The notes beneath the pieces were generated by a model. It was not told where the DNA came from and did not search any database. It saw nothing but the letters and a program-made list of their open reading frames with translations. From G965197555 sp965197555 (GTDB lineage Bacteria; Chloroflexota; Dehalococcoidia; Lucifugimonadales; UBA3495): a stretch of DNA of 64,000 nt. Positions 9,039 to 17,716 of the stretch are shown here, one piece after another. Within the stretch, counting starts at the first letter, position 1; each line of letters begins with the position of its first letter. A program made the position numbers and the translations under genes. The DNA lies in the NCBI GenBank assembly GCA_965197555.1, contig OZ240213.1, positions 2,170,001 to 2,234,000 on the forward strand. The letters are read 5' to 3'.

Positions 9039-9753
9039 TCACGTCAGAAGTGCCCCGCGCCCCGCGCCCCGCGCGGTGTTGGCGCGGCCCTCCCTGGGCC
9101 GGGCCATCAGCACGTCCCCGGTGCCGGCGGCGACGGCCAGCAGCGGGTGATAGCCTCGCTTGCCAGTGTAGCCATGGTGTCGCGCCCCCTCCTTTTCCAA
9201 CCCGTAGGTCTCGCAGATGGTGGAATCGAGGTCGATGGTAAATGGCGCGTCGCCGGGTCCGGCCCCAGCGGCCCAGGCCCGGGCCAACAGTTCCCGGCTG
9301 ACCCGGTCCAGCTGGCGGACATGGCTCCACCGGAAGCTGCGCAGGAAGGCGCCCAGGGTGGAGGGCGCCTTCACCTTGCCGCCGATGACGCTGGCCGTCC
9401 CGCCAGCACGCAACGCACCGGCGTCGTCGATGCAGTCGCCGCCGGCCAGAGCCTGCCCCCGCGAAAGCGGGGGGCGGAAGCCACCAGGGTCATCAGCTTG
9501 TCGCCGGTATTGGCCCGCCCGGGAGTGTCGCCCAAGTCCAAATGCCGGTCAACCAACCGGGACAGACCCAGACGCCGGGCCAGGGTGGCGGGAAGCATCA
9601 GCCCGGCATTGGCCACCAGGCGGTGATCGTCGAAAGCGACTTGGATGAGGTTGGGCTGGCTACGTGGTAGCATCTAAAAGGTGCTCCTTCTCTGGGGGTC
9701 GGTTTTTTGACACAAAACCATTATCCCAGGTTAAGAGGAGCACCCTTTCACGC
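9039..9753 (-). pseudogene. IS1380-family transposase remnant with left end
   Basis: Two overlapping frames (9673 down to about 9430, and 9413 down to 9039) together give the N-terminal half of an IS1380-type DDE transposase: DDHRLVANAGLMLPATLARR, then GTASVIGGKVKAPSTLGAFL, then TIDLDSTICETYGLEKEGA with the first catalytic Asp (IDLDST) and GYHPLLAV. A short insertion around 9430-9470 ('ccccgctttcgcggggg') breaks the frame and the C-terminal half is missing. Upstream, GGTGCTCC at about 9679 and its inverted copy GGAGCACC at about 9739 lie in the region where the IS end is expected, putting the outer end near 9750. Non-functional. Confidence 0.75.
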
Positions 9754-9897
9754 TTTCAACACACCTTTAGTCCCCACTCCTTCAGTGGATTCGGGTTTAG
9801 GCTGGTGAACCCACCTGGCTACAGTCCGGACTACAACGGCTTTGGCCCACTTGAACGGCCCAAGCCGAGCTATCCATTCGTTTCTCCTATCCTGCTC

Positions 9898-10350
9898 CTA
9901 GACTTCTGCATCCACAACCCTTTGAATCACGACCAAAGACTCTTCACAGGCTCCTCTCACAGAACTCAAAGGTACATGCCTGTCGAGAGTCACGAATCGA
10001 CCGCCGTGTGAGACGGCAAGCGCCAGTAGGTAAACGTCCGTGATTTGACTGGGACCTGCCAAAATGCCTCCGTTCACCACAGAGTGGTCGAGCAGGCTGA
10101 TGTCGTCAGCAATGAATTGATGATAGATGGTGGAAACAGCGGTGCGCAGTCGTTCAATAGCATCTGCTATAGGCAACCGGTTCGGATATTTGGCCCCGGA
10201 AAGGATGCGTACACAACCGTTCTGTGTCAGGGGACAAGACGCCCATCCCTGTTCGATGTGCCGGGTCAACCATTCGGATACCAACAGATGGTTGATGTGA
10301 TTCTCATCAAGTAAAGCTATCAGGACATTGACATCGAGCAACGTGCTCAT
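9898..10350 (-). CDS. vapC: PIN-domain toxin, VapC family
   Basis: 150 residues with the four acidic positions of VapC-type PIN nucleases visible: LLDVNVLIALLD near the N-terminus, the middle 'CPLTQNGCVRIL' segment (where an Asn/Gly form replaces the usual E-x-x region), ITDVYLLALAVSHGG and FVTLDRHV. VapC toxins are Mg-dependent RNases cutting tRNA or rRNA. It is the last gene of a tightly packed three-gene minus-strand operon, starting 3 bases after the small antitoxin-like gene. Confidence 0.85.
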   Translation of the reverse strand: MSTLLDVNVLIALLDENHINHLLVSEWLTRHIEQGWASCPLTQNGCVRILSGAKYPNRLPIADAIERLRTAVSTIYHQFIADDISLLDHSVVNGGILAGPSQITDVYLLALAVSHGGRFVTLDRHVPLSSVRGACEESLVVIQRVVDAEV

Positions 10351-10353
10351 CCA

Positions 10354-10608
10354 TCAAATTCCCAACTCTTCACGCATCTCATAAACCAACTCGTTGGTGA
10401 CCGCTGTGCCTCCCGCTGCGATGGGATTGAAGCCGTAGAACCCCAGTATCGGACCCTCAGTTTGGCCGAACAACCCGCCAACATCCCGTGCGTCACCCAG
10501 ATTTATCTCTCGCACCACCAGCGGAATCGGGCGCTGGGGAATGGGCACCAACCAACTCTGCTCGTCAAGGTCAGTGGCGTAGTCCATTGTGATAGTCATG
10601 GTGGTCAT
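10354..10608 (-). CDS. Probable antitoxin partner of VapC-like toxin
   Basis: 84 residues, ending GGTAVTNELVYEMREELGI, a C-terminal pattern common among small proteins encoded just before PIN toxins. Its stop lies 3 bases upstream of the vapC start, and its own start overlaps the preceding gene in an ATGA-type junction, so the three are translationally coupled. No ribbon-helix-helix or AbrB signature is obvious at the N-terminus, so which antitoxin class it belongs to is uncertain; the assignment rests on position and the C-terminal motif. Confidence 0.6.
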   Translation of the reverse strand: MTTMTITMDYATDLDEQSWLVPIPQRPIPLVVREINLGDARDVGGLFGQTEGPILGFYGFNPIAAGGTAVTNELVYEMREELGI

Positions 10609-10892
10609 GGCTTGGATTCCCCCAGTTCCACATCAAAGCGACTGATGTAAAGGTCTACTACTCCTTTGCCATCTTCGGGCTGCACCTCAAAAATCAGGTG
10701 GTGTTGCTTCTTTGGTTCCAACTCGGTGGGTTCGCTCCAGAGGTTGGTTTTCCTTAGAACTTCTTCCACGTTGATATTGACCGGCTCACCAACGCGAAGG
10801 TAAAAAACGACGGCGTAAAAGGCCGCGTCTTCCATGTGGACTCTCTTCACTTCGTACTCGTGGGAGGAGGCGTCGTCAGGCTGATATTTCAA
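10605..10892 (-). CDS. Small protein of unknown function, first gene of the vapC operon
   Basis: 95 acidic residues with alternating hydrophobic strands (AAFYAVVFYLRVGEP, HHLIFEVQPEDGKGVVDLYISRFDVEL). It overlaps the antitoxin-like gene by 4 bases, which argues for co-translation. I do not recognise a family; it may be an accessory or ancient antitoxin component. Confidence 0.55.
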   Translation of the reverse strand: MKYQPDDASSHEYEVKRVHMEDAAFYAVVFYLRVGEPVNINVEEVLRKTNLWSEPTELEPKKQHHLIFEVQPEDGKGVVDLYISRFDVELGESKP

Positions 10893-11318
10893 TGGGTCTC
10901 CCCGGTGGTTGTGAGCACTCCCTCTCAGTTGGTTGGGGCCACCGGATCATAGCATGATTCCAAGATTGAGCCCGAGTATTGTCCGACTGGCCTCCTGGAA
11001 AGTCCAGATCGACTGGCGTCAAGCAGCCTTGTTGATTGTAGGTGCTGGCTCCGCGAAGGCGTTCCATCACGGCTTTCCTTCTCAACTCCAACGGTGGACA
11101 CCAGCATCCCAACTGGAGCCAAGGTGGAATCTGCTTTTGTGGAGCACTCGGAATAGGCTTCAGTATACGGAAGGAGCACCCACTTTATTGACGGACGGTC
11201 CTGCTACGTCCGAGAACACTGCTTTGGGAATGTACATGTCACCTTCGCTTCGGTTTAGCCTTGCTAGCCACAGGCGCCACTGCGCTGGCAGCAACGCCGG
11301 TAGTCTGCGGAAGCTGCC
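10893..11318. other. Intergenic region upstream of the vapC operon
   Basis: No supported gene. It should contain the promoter for the minus-strand vapC operon, but no convincing -35/-10 pair stands out. Confidence 0.4.
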
Positions 11319-11555
11319 TCAGGAACCCGCCTGCCTCTGGAACAGCCTCTCCAGCGCCGCGGTACCCCCAGACAGAAGCGCCACCCCGCCAATGGCCAAG
11401 GTGGCCGTCATCATCGCCGTCAGCACCCACGCCTCCGGCTCCACCCCGGCTATCACGAGGCCCAGGACCCGGGTCACCAAGGCGAAGGCGAACCACAGGC
11501 AGAAAAGCCCCAGCCCGGACAGGAAAATCCGTTTCGTCCAACGATAGCGCATCAT
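11319..11555 (-). CDS. Small two-helix membrane protein
   Basis: 78 residues with two clear membrane segments (IFLSGLGLFCLWFAFALVT and VLTAMMTATLAIGGVALLSG) and a basic N-terminus (MMRYRWTKR) that predicts a cytoplasmic start. The start has only a weak GAAGAG site. No family recognised. It lies between the toxin operon and the NucS-like gene, with no evidence of coupling to either. Confidence 0.5.
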   Translation of the reverse strand: MMRYRWTKRIFLSGLGLFCLWFAFALVTRVLGLVIAGVEPEAWVLTAMMTATLAIGGVALLSGGTAALERLFQRQAGS

Positions 11556-11749
11556 CGCTCTTCAGGAACGGCCAATCCCGCTCGAACTTAGCGAGGGATC
11601 CGCAGCCATGTTGCCCGATGGGAGACCCGAGGGGTATGGTCGACCAACTTGACTTGGAACCGAGTCGAGAGCAAACACGGATTATCCTGGAAACAATCCG
11701 TCGAGGCAGGCGTCAGGAAACAGCCCATCTGTCAAAAAGCGGAAGCCGT

Positions 11750-12784
11750 TCACTCTGCCCAAGCCCGCAGACCATCTAAGAACTTCTTCGTTTCATCACC
11801 GCTGTGGAATAGCCCCTGCAAGCCCTGGGACGATAACTTCTCCTCCGGGGAGCTACCACTCCACCCCCTCACATCCGTGTCTACAGTGTTTTCCGGCAAC
11901 GAGGCCCGCAACTCGTCAATGCTCACCCCCAAGTATCTCTCGAAACGGGTGGCATGAATGGTGAACCCAACCCCGCCTTTATCATCACCTGGAATCGCCC
12001 TGACCAGCATCAGGGTCCTCACCCTGCCGCTCTCCAACCGCCGGACATACCCAACGGTCTGGGAGTAGCCGCTGGCGGTGAATATGCCCCGAACCCCGTC
12101 CCTCAGCCGACGGTACACCTCACCAATCCCTTTTTCGTCAGCAAGGGCCTGGAGCTCGTTCACCGTCCGGTGTGCCGACCTGGCCGACGAACCGCGGACC
12201 CGTGGGCGAGCCTCCTCAGGTTCGATCAGATAGACCTGGGCCAAGAGTTCCCTGCCACCCTCGTCCTGGAAGTGCTGCACTGTAGCCACGTTGATGGGGA
12301 CACCCAACCCGGCCAGGTACCTGACAATACGGACTGTACTGGCGTCCATGGAGTCGGCAACGACCAGAGCGCGATGTCCCTGGTTCAGTTGCTCAGGCAG
12401 GTCCGTTTCAAACCTCTCCCTGAATGCCGCCTCAAAGGCACCGGAACCGCCCAGGTACCTGTCGGCTATGTTCACAACCTCGTCGAAGGTCAGGTCCCTG
12501 ACCCAGGACGCGTAATCCAGGGCCTGGGCGGTGACCTCCCTGGGGGTCCGACCACTCTTGAGCTCGACGACCACCAGGTCGCCGTTCCTTTCGATACACA
12601 GAAGATCGATTCTCCCGTGGTACTCGGTCACCACCTGCTTTCCAATCACCATCAGGTCGGGATCCACGACTGATATGTCACTCACCAGCCAGTCCTCGAG
12701 CCACTGTTCCAGGCCGGAGTGCCTTGCTAGAATCTCGGCAAGCTTCCGGTCCGAGGCGATCTCCCACAGTCGCACCTGCTGCAT
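11750..12784 (-). CDS. NucS/DUF91-like PD-(D/E)XK endonuclease
   Basis: 344 residues. Residues about 50-95 contain GRIDLLCIERNGDLVVVELKSGRTPREVTAQALDY: Asp and the E-x-K of a PD-(D/E)XK core as in NucS/EndoMS-type DUF91 nucleases, followed by a helix with the conserved Q-x-x-x-Y/W pattern. The N-terminal 'EQWLEDWLVSDISVVDPDLMVIGKQV' matches the entry region of the same family. The C-terminal 150 residues (SARSAHRTVNELQALADEKGIGEVYRRLRD) are an added domain, perhaps DNA binding. Likely a defence or repair nuclease. It abuts a truncated backbone gene at 12836, suggesting it was inserted there. Confidence 0.75.
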   Translation of the reverse strand: MQQVRLWEIASDRKLAEILARHSGLEQWLEDWLVSDISVVDPDLMVIGKQVVTEYHGRIDLLCIERNGDLVVVELKSGRTPREVTAQALDYASWVRDLTFDEVVNIADRYLGGSGAFEAAFRERFETDLPEQLNQGHRALVVADSMDASTVRIVRYLAGLGVPINVATVQHFQDEGGRELLAQVYLIEPEEARPRVRGSSARSAHRTVNELQALADEKGIGEVYRRLRDGVRGIFTASGYSQTVGYVRRLESGRVRTLMLVRAIPGDDKGGVGFTIHATRFERYLGVSIDELRASLPENTVDTDVRGWSGSSPEEKLSSQGLQGLFHSGDETKKFLDGLRAWAE

Positions 12785-12835
12785 GACTTATTCTCCTGAT
12801 AACCACAGCGTTCCAGTACGGTTGTAGAAGTCTAA

Positions 12836-13057
12836 TGCCAGAAGCAAGTACCTTGCAAAGTAGCGGAGACAACCGAGGCCGACGAGATCGCCTGGGCCCA
12901 GTGGCCCGGACCGCGGCTCTACACCTACGTCGACCCGGAGGAGGTCCGGTCCCCCAACCCGGGTTACTGCTTCAAGATGGCCGGCTGGAGGATATGCCAG
13001 GTCACCCCCACCGGGCTCATAGAACCCGAGATCCACCCGGAGCAGATCTCCCGGTAG
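12836..13057 (+). pseudogene. 5'-truncated backbone gene (GYCFKxAGW-type protein tail)
   Basis: An open frame without any start codon ends at TAG 13055-13057. From about 12869 it reads TTEADEIAWAQWPGPRLYTY ... VRSPNPGYCFKMAGWRICQVTPTGL. The phrase 'PGYCFKxAGWxxxGxTxxGL' is one I associate with phage and plasmid proteins of unknown function. The N-terminal part is gone at the point where the NucS-like cargo begins. Codon use is of the C-rich backbone type. Confidence 0.6.
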
Positions 13058-13227
13058 AACAGAGGGCCGGTCAAGACGGCTGGAGCCGGCCGTTGACCGC
13101 CCATCGCACCCAGTCCTAACAGGACCAGCCTGACACCTCCGCAACGTCCTCAACCCCCGGGAACACGTAGGATGACCACTTGGGACCACGGACAGAAACG
13201 AGGCCCCGGACGTGTCAGGACAGGCCC

Positions 13228-13256
13228 GTCCGGGGCCTGTCCGGGGCCTGTCCGGG
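13228..13256. repeat. 11-bp tandem repeat, 2.6 copies
   Basis: GTCCGGGGCCT is repeated without gaps (13228, 13239, 13250), about 50 bases before the start of the gene at 13306. With the preceding GGACAGGCC it can also fold as a stem. Role unknown. Confidence 0.6.
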
Positions 13257-13305
13257 AGAGCAAATCCCAGCCGTCGGCGCCGCAACACACTCAGAAGGAG
13301 CGGAG

Positions 13306-13512
13306 ATGCCCTATATATCAAGAATCGCAAATACCAAGATGCCTTGGATCAAGGCCACGCCGGAAGAGACGTTGGAAATGGAGGAAGAGTACGGGGATAT
13401 GGAACTAATCCTGGTTCCAACACATGCAGGACTCATTGAAATCAGGAAGGTGTCAGAGGAAGAGGCAGCGGAGCTGACCGCCGATAGTTCCGAAAACTGG
13501 ATGACCGAATGA
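13306..13512 (+). CDS. Small acidic protein of unknown function
   Basis: 68 residues (MPYISRIANTKMPW...), start at 13306 after AAGGAG with 5-base spacing. Very acidic C-terminal half (VSEEEAAELTADSSENWMTE). The stop overlaps an ATG at 13509 in frame with the DHH gene, so the pair is probably co-transcribed. No family recognised. Confidence 0.6.
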   Translation: MPYISRIANTKMPWIKATPEETLEMEEEYGDMELILVPTHAGLIEIRKVSEEEAAELTADSSENWMTE

Positions 13513-13550
13513 CCTGGAACAGCCTGGAAATCAAGAAACAGGAGCGCGAC

Positions 13551-14555
13551 ATGAAAAGCCTGGCGGACAGCCCATGCCCGTACCAGATCGCCTGCACCGC
13601 AAACGAAGAGGAGGAGCCCTGCCACTCCCCGGACTGCGACCGGACGGCCGAGTACTCCTGCCACGGATGCGGCCAACTCGCCTGCCACGACCACATGGAG
13701 GACCTCCAGACCACCATCCACGTCGTCTACCACGGCAGGTGCGCCGATGGGTTCGGAGCCGCCTGGGCCACCCACAGCGCCATCGGGGACGAACACCAGA
13801 ACCGCTGCGTCCAATACCACCCCAGGTCGTACGGCCAGGACCCGCCTGACGTCGAACCGGGAGACACCGTCCATATCTTCGACTTCTCCTTTCCCCTGGA
13901 GACCATTCTCAAACTGAACCAGACCTGCCCGGGCCAGGTCTTCCTCGTAGACCACCACGAGTCCGCCCGAGAAGCCCTCGAGGGCACGGTCCCCAACTGC
14001 CGGTTCGACACGGAGCACTCCGGGGCCGTCCTCGCCTGGCAATTCTGGTTCGACCCTGCCCCCGTCCCCAGGCTCCTGCAGTACGTCCAGGACCGAGACC
14101 TGTGGCGATGGGAACTACAACACTCCCGGGAGATCTCCGCAGGGCTCGACCTGGAGGATTACTCCTTCGACGTCTGGGACAGCCTCTCAATATCCGACCT
14201 GGTCAACCAGGGACACACCGTCCTCCGGTACCAGGACATCCTCACCCACAGGATCGCCGATATGGCCACGTGGACCACCGTCGGCGGATACCAGGTCCCC
14301 ACGGCCAACGCTCCCGTCCTACAGTCCGAGGTCTGCGAGGAGCTCCTGGCCCGTCACCCCGGCGCCTCCTTCGCCGCCGCCTGGCGAGAGGAGCCCGGAA
14401 CCGGGGACACGGTCCAGCGAAGGTGGAGCCTCAGAAGCCAGCCCACCCCGGAGGGATTCGACGTCTCCACCCTTGCCGGGAAGCTGGGCGGAGGCGGCCA
14501 CCCCCACGCCGCCGGGTTCGCCGAGAAGGTGATTCCCAACCCACGGAACGGCTAG
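13551..14555 (+). CDS. DHH-family phosphoesterase with N-terminal Cys-rich finger
   Basis: Start taken at 13551 (MKSLADSP) after AGGAG; an ATG at 13509 overlapping the previous stop is an alternative. Residues about 9-48 hold CPYQIAC, CHSPDC and CHGCGQLACHDH, a B-box or treble-clef-like metal site. The DHH phosphoesterase core follows: VVYHGRCADGFGAAW (motif I), HIFDFSFP (motif II), FLVDHH (motif III, the DHH itself), and near the C-terminus LGGGGHPHAAGF, the DHHA1 GGGH motif. Members cleave pApA, oligonucleotides or DNA; the specific substrate is not clear. A zinc-finger fusion is unusual and could direct it to nucleic acid. Confidence 0.85.
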   Translation: MKSLADSPCPYQIACTANEEEEPCHSPDCDRTAEYSCHGCGQLACHDHMEDLQTTIHVVYHGRCADGFGAAWATHSAIGDEHQNRCVQYHPRSYGQDPPDVEPGDTVHIFDFSFPLETILKLNQTCPGQVFLVDHHESAREALEGTVPNCRFDTEHSGAVLAWQFWFDPAPVPRLLQYVQDRDLWRWELQHSREISAGLDLEDYSFDVWDSLSISDLVNQGHTVLRYQDILTHRIADMATWTTVGGYQVPTANAPVLQSEVCEELLARHPGASFAAAWREEPGTGDTVQRRWSLRSQPTPEGFDVSTLAGKLGGGGHPHAAGFAEKVIPNPRNG

Positions 14556-14909
14556 ACCGGTCCCATTCGGACAGGTTGCCGGGCCTCCAAGGCCGAGAAG
14601 GCCGCTTGAGAAAGTGCCAGGGCGCGTGAGCGCTTCAGCGCCTCGGCATGAATACGCAGGAACACATTTGCGCAAAACCGCAAAGGCGCAAGGACGCAAC
14701 CGCGTCCCAAGGAAGAAGGGAAAGATGAACCTGGCCGCCTACACCGGAAGCCTCCTCGAACACCTCAGGACCCAACCCGTGGACCACCGGATAATCGTCC
14801 AACCCCTCTACAGAGAAAATTGCGAAACTCTGAAAGCCGAAAATCGGTCGGGATATTCGCAAAGCAGGCGGCTGATGTCGCGGTTTAGCAAAGAGAATTA
14901 TCGAAATTT

Positions 14910-15098
14910 CTATCCAAAGGGATTCCCTAAGAATAATAGAATGAGGATAGACACCACGACTATTACGCCGGCTCCTAAACAACCCCAATGGTTAGGCGGC
15001 TCTTGGTGATCAGGATTAGGGTCTCCACAATGAGGGCACTGTTTGGCGGACGACGCCATTTCCCGCTTACACACTCTGCATGGTATTAGTTCCGGCAT
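14910..15098 (-). CDS. Zinc-ribbon protein with one membrane helix (cargo of the 980-bp element)
   Basis: 62 residues: CRVCKREMASSAKQCPHCG is a CxxC...CxxC zinc ribbon, followed by WGCLGAGVIVVVSILILLFLG, a single C-terminal membrane helix. The architecture is that of small membrane-anchored zinc-ribbon proteins of unknown function. It lies inside the inverted-repeat element and is encoded on the same strand as the 107-residue neighbour. Confidence 0.6.
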   Translation of the reverse strand: MPELIPCRVCKREMASSAKQCPHCGDPNPDHQEPPNHWGCLGAGVIVVVSILILLFLGNPFG

Positions 15099-15149
15099 TG
15101 AATTTCGGAGATGTTCCCTTTACCGAAGTTATGAGTGGTAGATAGGGGT

Positions 15150-15473
15150 TTATTTTCCTTGGCGCTTTTGCCAATTCAAAACGAGGTTCCGGAACGCCGC
15201 GGTTGCCATTCCAAGCCTCGGAACAACATTCAGCCGCCTGAGATCCGTTTTTTGAACTCGATAGGGGTCTATCTCCTCCCACAGGCAGCTCGGATACCAC
15301 GCCTCATCATCCCCATGGGCTGAGAAGTAAATGCCGACATCCTTATTGCGATTGAAGTACACTCGCGTAGGCAGGCCCCCATAGCGCAGTACATGGCGGA
15401 GCCCCCTGTCCTCTATCCCCATAGTCTCAAACAAATCGCGGTACTGGTCCTCTTTCACGTCTCCCTCTGGCAC
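15150..15473 (-). CDS. 107-residue protein of unknown function (cargo of the 980-bp element)
   Basis: MPEGDVKEDQYRDLF... with hydrophobic/aromatic strands (TRVYFNRNKDVGIYFSAHGDDEAWYPSCLWEEI). No family recognised. Two bases of separation from the element's interior features are not enough to prove an operon, but it is upstream of the zinc-ribbon gene on the same strand. It has no transposase signature. Confidence 0.55.
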   Translation of the reverse strand: MPEGDVKEDQYRDLFETMGIEDRGLRHVLRYGGLPTRVYFNRNKDVGIYFSAHGDDEAWYPSCLWEEIDPYRVQKTDLRRLNVVPRLGMATAAFRNLVLNWQKRQGK

Positions 15474-15994
15474 CGACAGGCATGATGGCCTCCAACAATT
15501 ATACGAAATCTCACATAAGATTTGCGGAACACTGGGCTAGCTAACAGTGGAGCACATAGACCTATTGGGGTTCCCTATCGGTGGAGAGGAAACTTCCCGA
15601 GGGTGGGCTTCCCGCCCTCGACAACGACAGGGCTAGCTGGAGGCTTGAGAGTGCCCTAATCCACGGCTTCCCCGGCGTAAGTCGCACTAACCCAAACGCA
15701 AGTAGCCGTCACATCGCAACAACGGAATCAGTAATCCGGTCGACGCTGAACGTGGACCAGTGTTGCTACACCCAAGTTTCGCAATTCTCTACTCTACAAG
15801 GAGAAGGTCACCTACCTGGAGACCACGGAGGACATCGAACGGGTCAGCTGCCTCCAGTGCCTGGAAGAAGCCAGGAAGAGAGGCATCCTTCCCCCTCCGG
15901 AGCCAGCGTCCTAAAAAAACCGGCAACCCGGACCCCCGGGCAAAATGAGGAAAGGACCCAACTCAGAACCCCCCCCCCCATTGGAGAGCCAGCC

Positions 15995-17084
15995 ATGAAA
16001 GACACCAGGCACAGCCTCCCCCGCATCGCCAGGGCCATCAATGACGCGACGGAGCGCCTTTGACCTCCAGGGCAGGGAGATCCTGGCCCTGGAACTGGAA
16101 GCCCGGTCGCAAAACCCCGGGTTCTGGAACAACCCCCAGGAAGCCCGGCAGACACTCCATGACGCCAGCCGGCTCAGGAACGAGATCAATCCCTGGGATG
16201 CGCTCCGCTCCCGTTGCCGGGACCTCCAGGAGCTCACGGCCCTTGCCGAGCTCGAATGCGATGACGACCTCGACGCCCGGCTGGACCTCGAATCCGCCGA
16301 GCTCCGGCAGGATCTCGACGCCCTTCTCCTCATGCTCGCCGTGTCCGGACCCCACGACCGCCGTCCCGCCATCCTGACCGTCCGGGCCAGAGGGGGAGGG
16401 ACCGACTCCCAGGACTGGGCCCAGACCCTCCTGGGAATGTATTCCGGCTGGGCCCACAGCGAAGGCCGGCCAGCTGAAGTCCTGGACGTCGCGTACGCCC
16501 CGGGAAGCGGCGTCCGGTCCGCAACAGTCCAGATCGATGGAGAATACGGCTACGGGAACCTACGCCGCGAGCAGGGAACCCACCGGCTGGTCAGAATATC
16601 TCCCTTCAGCCCCAACCATCTCCGGCATACCTCCCTGGCCAGCGTGGACGTCATGCCCAGCGTCCCGGAGGAGGAGACCCTCACCATCCGTCCCCAAGAC
16701 CTACGGCTCCAGACCTTCCACGCCAGCGGCCCAGGAGGACAGAACGTCCAAAAGGTTGCCTCCGCCGTCCGGCTCACCCACCTCCCCACCGGGCTGACCG
16801 TCTCCTGCCAGACCGAGCGCTCCCAGCACCAGAACCGCCGGTACGCAATGCGACTCCTCCAAGCCCGGCTCCAACTCCTGGGAGAACAGACCCGGGCCGA
16901 CAACCTGGCACGGATCAGAGGCGACGGCCCGGCCACGAGCCCCAGGCGAGTCCGGAGCTACGTCCTCCACCCCCACCAAGCCGTCACCGACCACCGTACC
17001 GGGCTCCGGAGCCCCGACGCCGACGGTACCCTCGCAGGAAACATCCGGCCCTTCATAGAAGCGCTCCAACAGCACACCCCGTAA
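15995..17084 (+). CDS. prfB: Peptide chain release factor 2, with programmed +1 frameshift
   Basis: Starts at ATG 15995 (MKDTRHSLPRIARAINDATE) after GGAG; after 22 codons an in-frame TGA (16061-16063) follows CTT. Shifting +1 there gives DLQGREILALE... and continues to 17084, about 362 residues in all, the normal RF2 length. SPF (16599-16607), the UGA-reading tripeptide, and GGQ (16734-16742), the catalytic loop, are intact, as is the helical N-terminal domain ending in 'NPGFWNNPQEA'. RF2 releases nascent peptides at UGA and UAA. It lies among small backbone genes, not in its usual chromosomal setting, so the element appears to carry its own copy. Confidence 0.93.
16051..16064 (+). promoter_or_regulatory. 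prfB autoregulatory frameshift site
   Basis: GGAG at 16051-16054, three bases, then CTT TGA C (16058-16064). This is the arrangement known from bacterial prfB: an internal Shine-Dalgarno-like sequence close upstream of a slippery CUU followed by UGA and C. Low RF2 lets ribosomes pause at UGA and slip +1 to make full-length RF2. Confidence 0.9.
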
Positions 17085-17120
17085 CCCGCCACCCTCAATC
17101 TCCAACGGAGGTCACCCCCC

Positions 17121-17666
17121 ATGCAAAAGAAGGCAAAGCCCAAGAAGACCGGCGCCGCCGCCTCCATCCAGGCCGACATAGAGCCCCGCCGGTTCGCCGA
17201 GCTCCGGGAGCTATTCGCCAACGAGGCCAAGCCCTCCACAGAGAACCTGGCAAGCCTCATGCTCCCCGACGGAAACCCGCCCATGGCAGCCGCAGGAGAG
17301 GCTATCGAACTCGCCGGGCTGATATTCGAAAAGATCCACGAATACGCCGGGAACTCCCACGTCGACCTCAGATCCCCCTACTCTGCGGAGCACGACGGAC
17401 TCGGTATCGCCCAATGGCTCGAGAAGTTCGGAGGACTCTGCTTCGCCCTCCACGTCTGCGTCGAGGGTGCGATAGACGGCATGGACCACAACCTGCCAAC
17501 GGTCGAGGCCATAGCCGCCGCGGGAGATACCCTCAAGGCCCTGGCCTGCCTGTCGCTCCGGATAGAGCCCTACCACGAGGCCACCGGCCTTGAGGAAAGG
17601 GCCGCACCGTTCGCTCCGCAGGACATCGCCTCCATACCCCGGCTCACTCCCCAAGACCTGGCTTAA
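17121..17666 (+). CDS. Unknown backbone protein
   Basis: 181 residues, start after AACGGAGGT. Basic N-terminus (MQKKAKPKKTG) followed by an acidic, helix-rich body with a hydrophobic segment (GGLCFALHVCVEGAIDGM) and 'AIAAAGDTLKALACLSLRI'. Follows prfB by 36 bases and is probably co-transcribed. No family recognised. Confidence 0.65.
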   Translation: MQKKAKPKKTGAAASIQADIEPRRFAELRELFANEAKPSTENLASLMLPDGNPPMAAAGEAIELAGLIFEKIHEYAGNSHVDLRSPYSAEHDGLGIAQWLEKFGGLCFALHVCVEGAIDGMDHNLPTVEAIAAAGDTLKALACLSLRIEPYHEATGLEERAAPFAPQDIASIPRLTPQDLA

Positions 17667-17716
17667 CCCACAACAAGCGATGATGGCCCGAAGGTTCGAG
17701 GTTGATAGACAAGAAT

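Larger units (their letters stand above)
14812..15791. mobile_element. 980-bp insertion with terminal inverted repeats and 6-bp target duplication
   Basis: Left end AGAGAAAATTGCGAAACT (14812-14829) and right end AGTTTCGCAATTCTCTA (15775-15791) are inverted copies with a 2-base gap. CTCTAC flanks both sides (14806-14811 and 15792-15797). The interior is AT-richer than the backbone and holds two minus-strand small genes (14910-15098, 15150-15473) but no transposase, so mobility would need a transposase in trans. The exact restoration of a host reading frame on removal is strong support for a transposition event. Confidence 0.85.
14725..15914 (+). pseudogene. 67-codon backbone gene split by a 980-bp insertion
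   Basis: Left part: ATG 14725 after GGAAGAAGGG, 29 codons ending ...RIIVQPLY at 14811. Right part: from CTCTAC at 15792 to TAA 15912-15914, ...KEKVTYLETTEDIERV then SCLQCLEEARKRGILPP. Removing 14812-15791 plus one copy of CTCTAC joins both in the same frame to a 67-residue protein with one CxxC pair. The original function is unknown; it is one of the many small backbone genes and lies before prfB. Confidence 0.8.
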
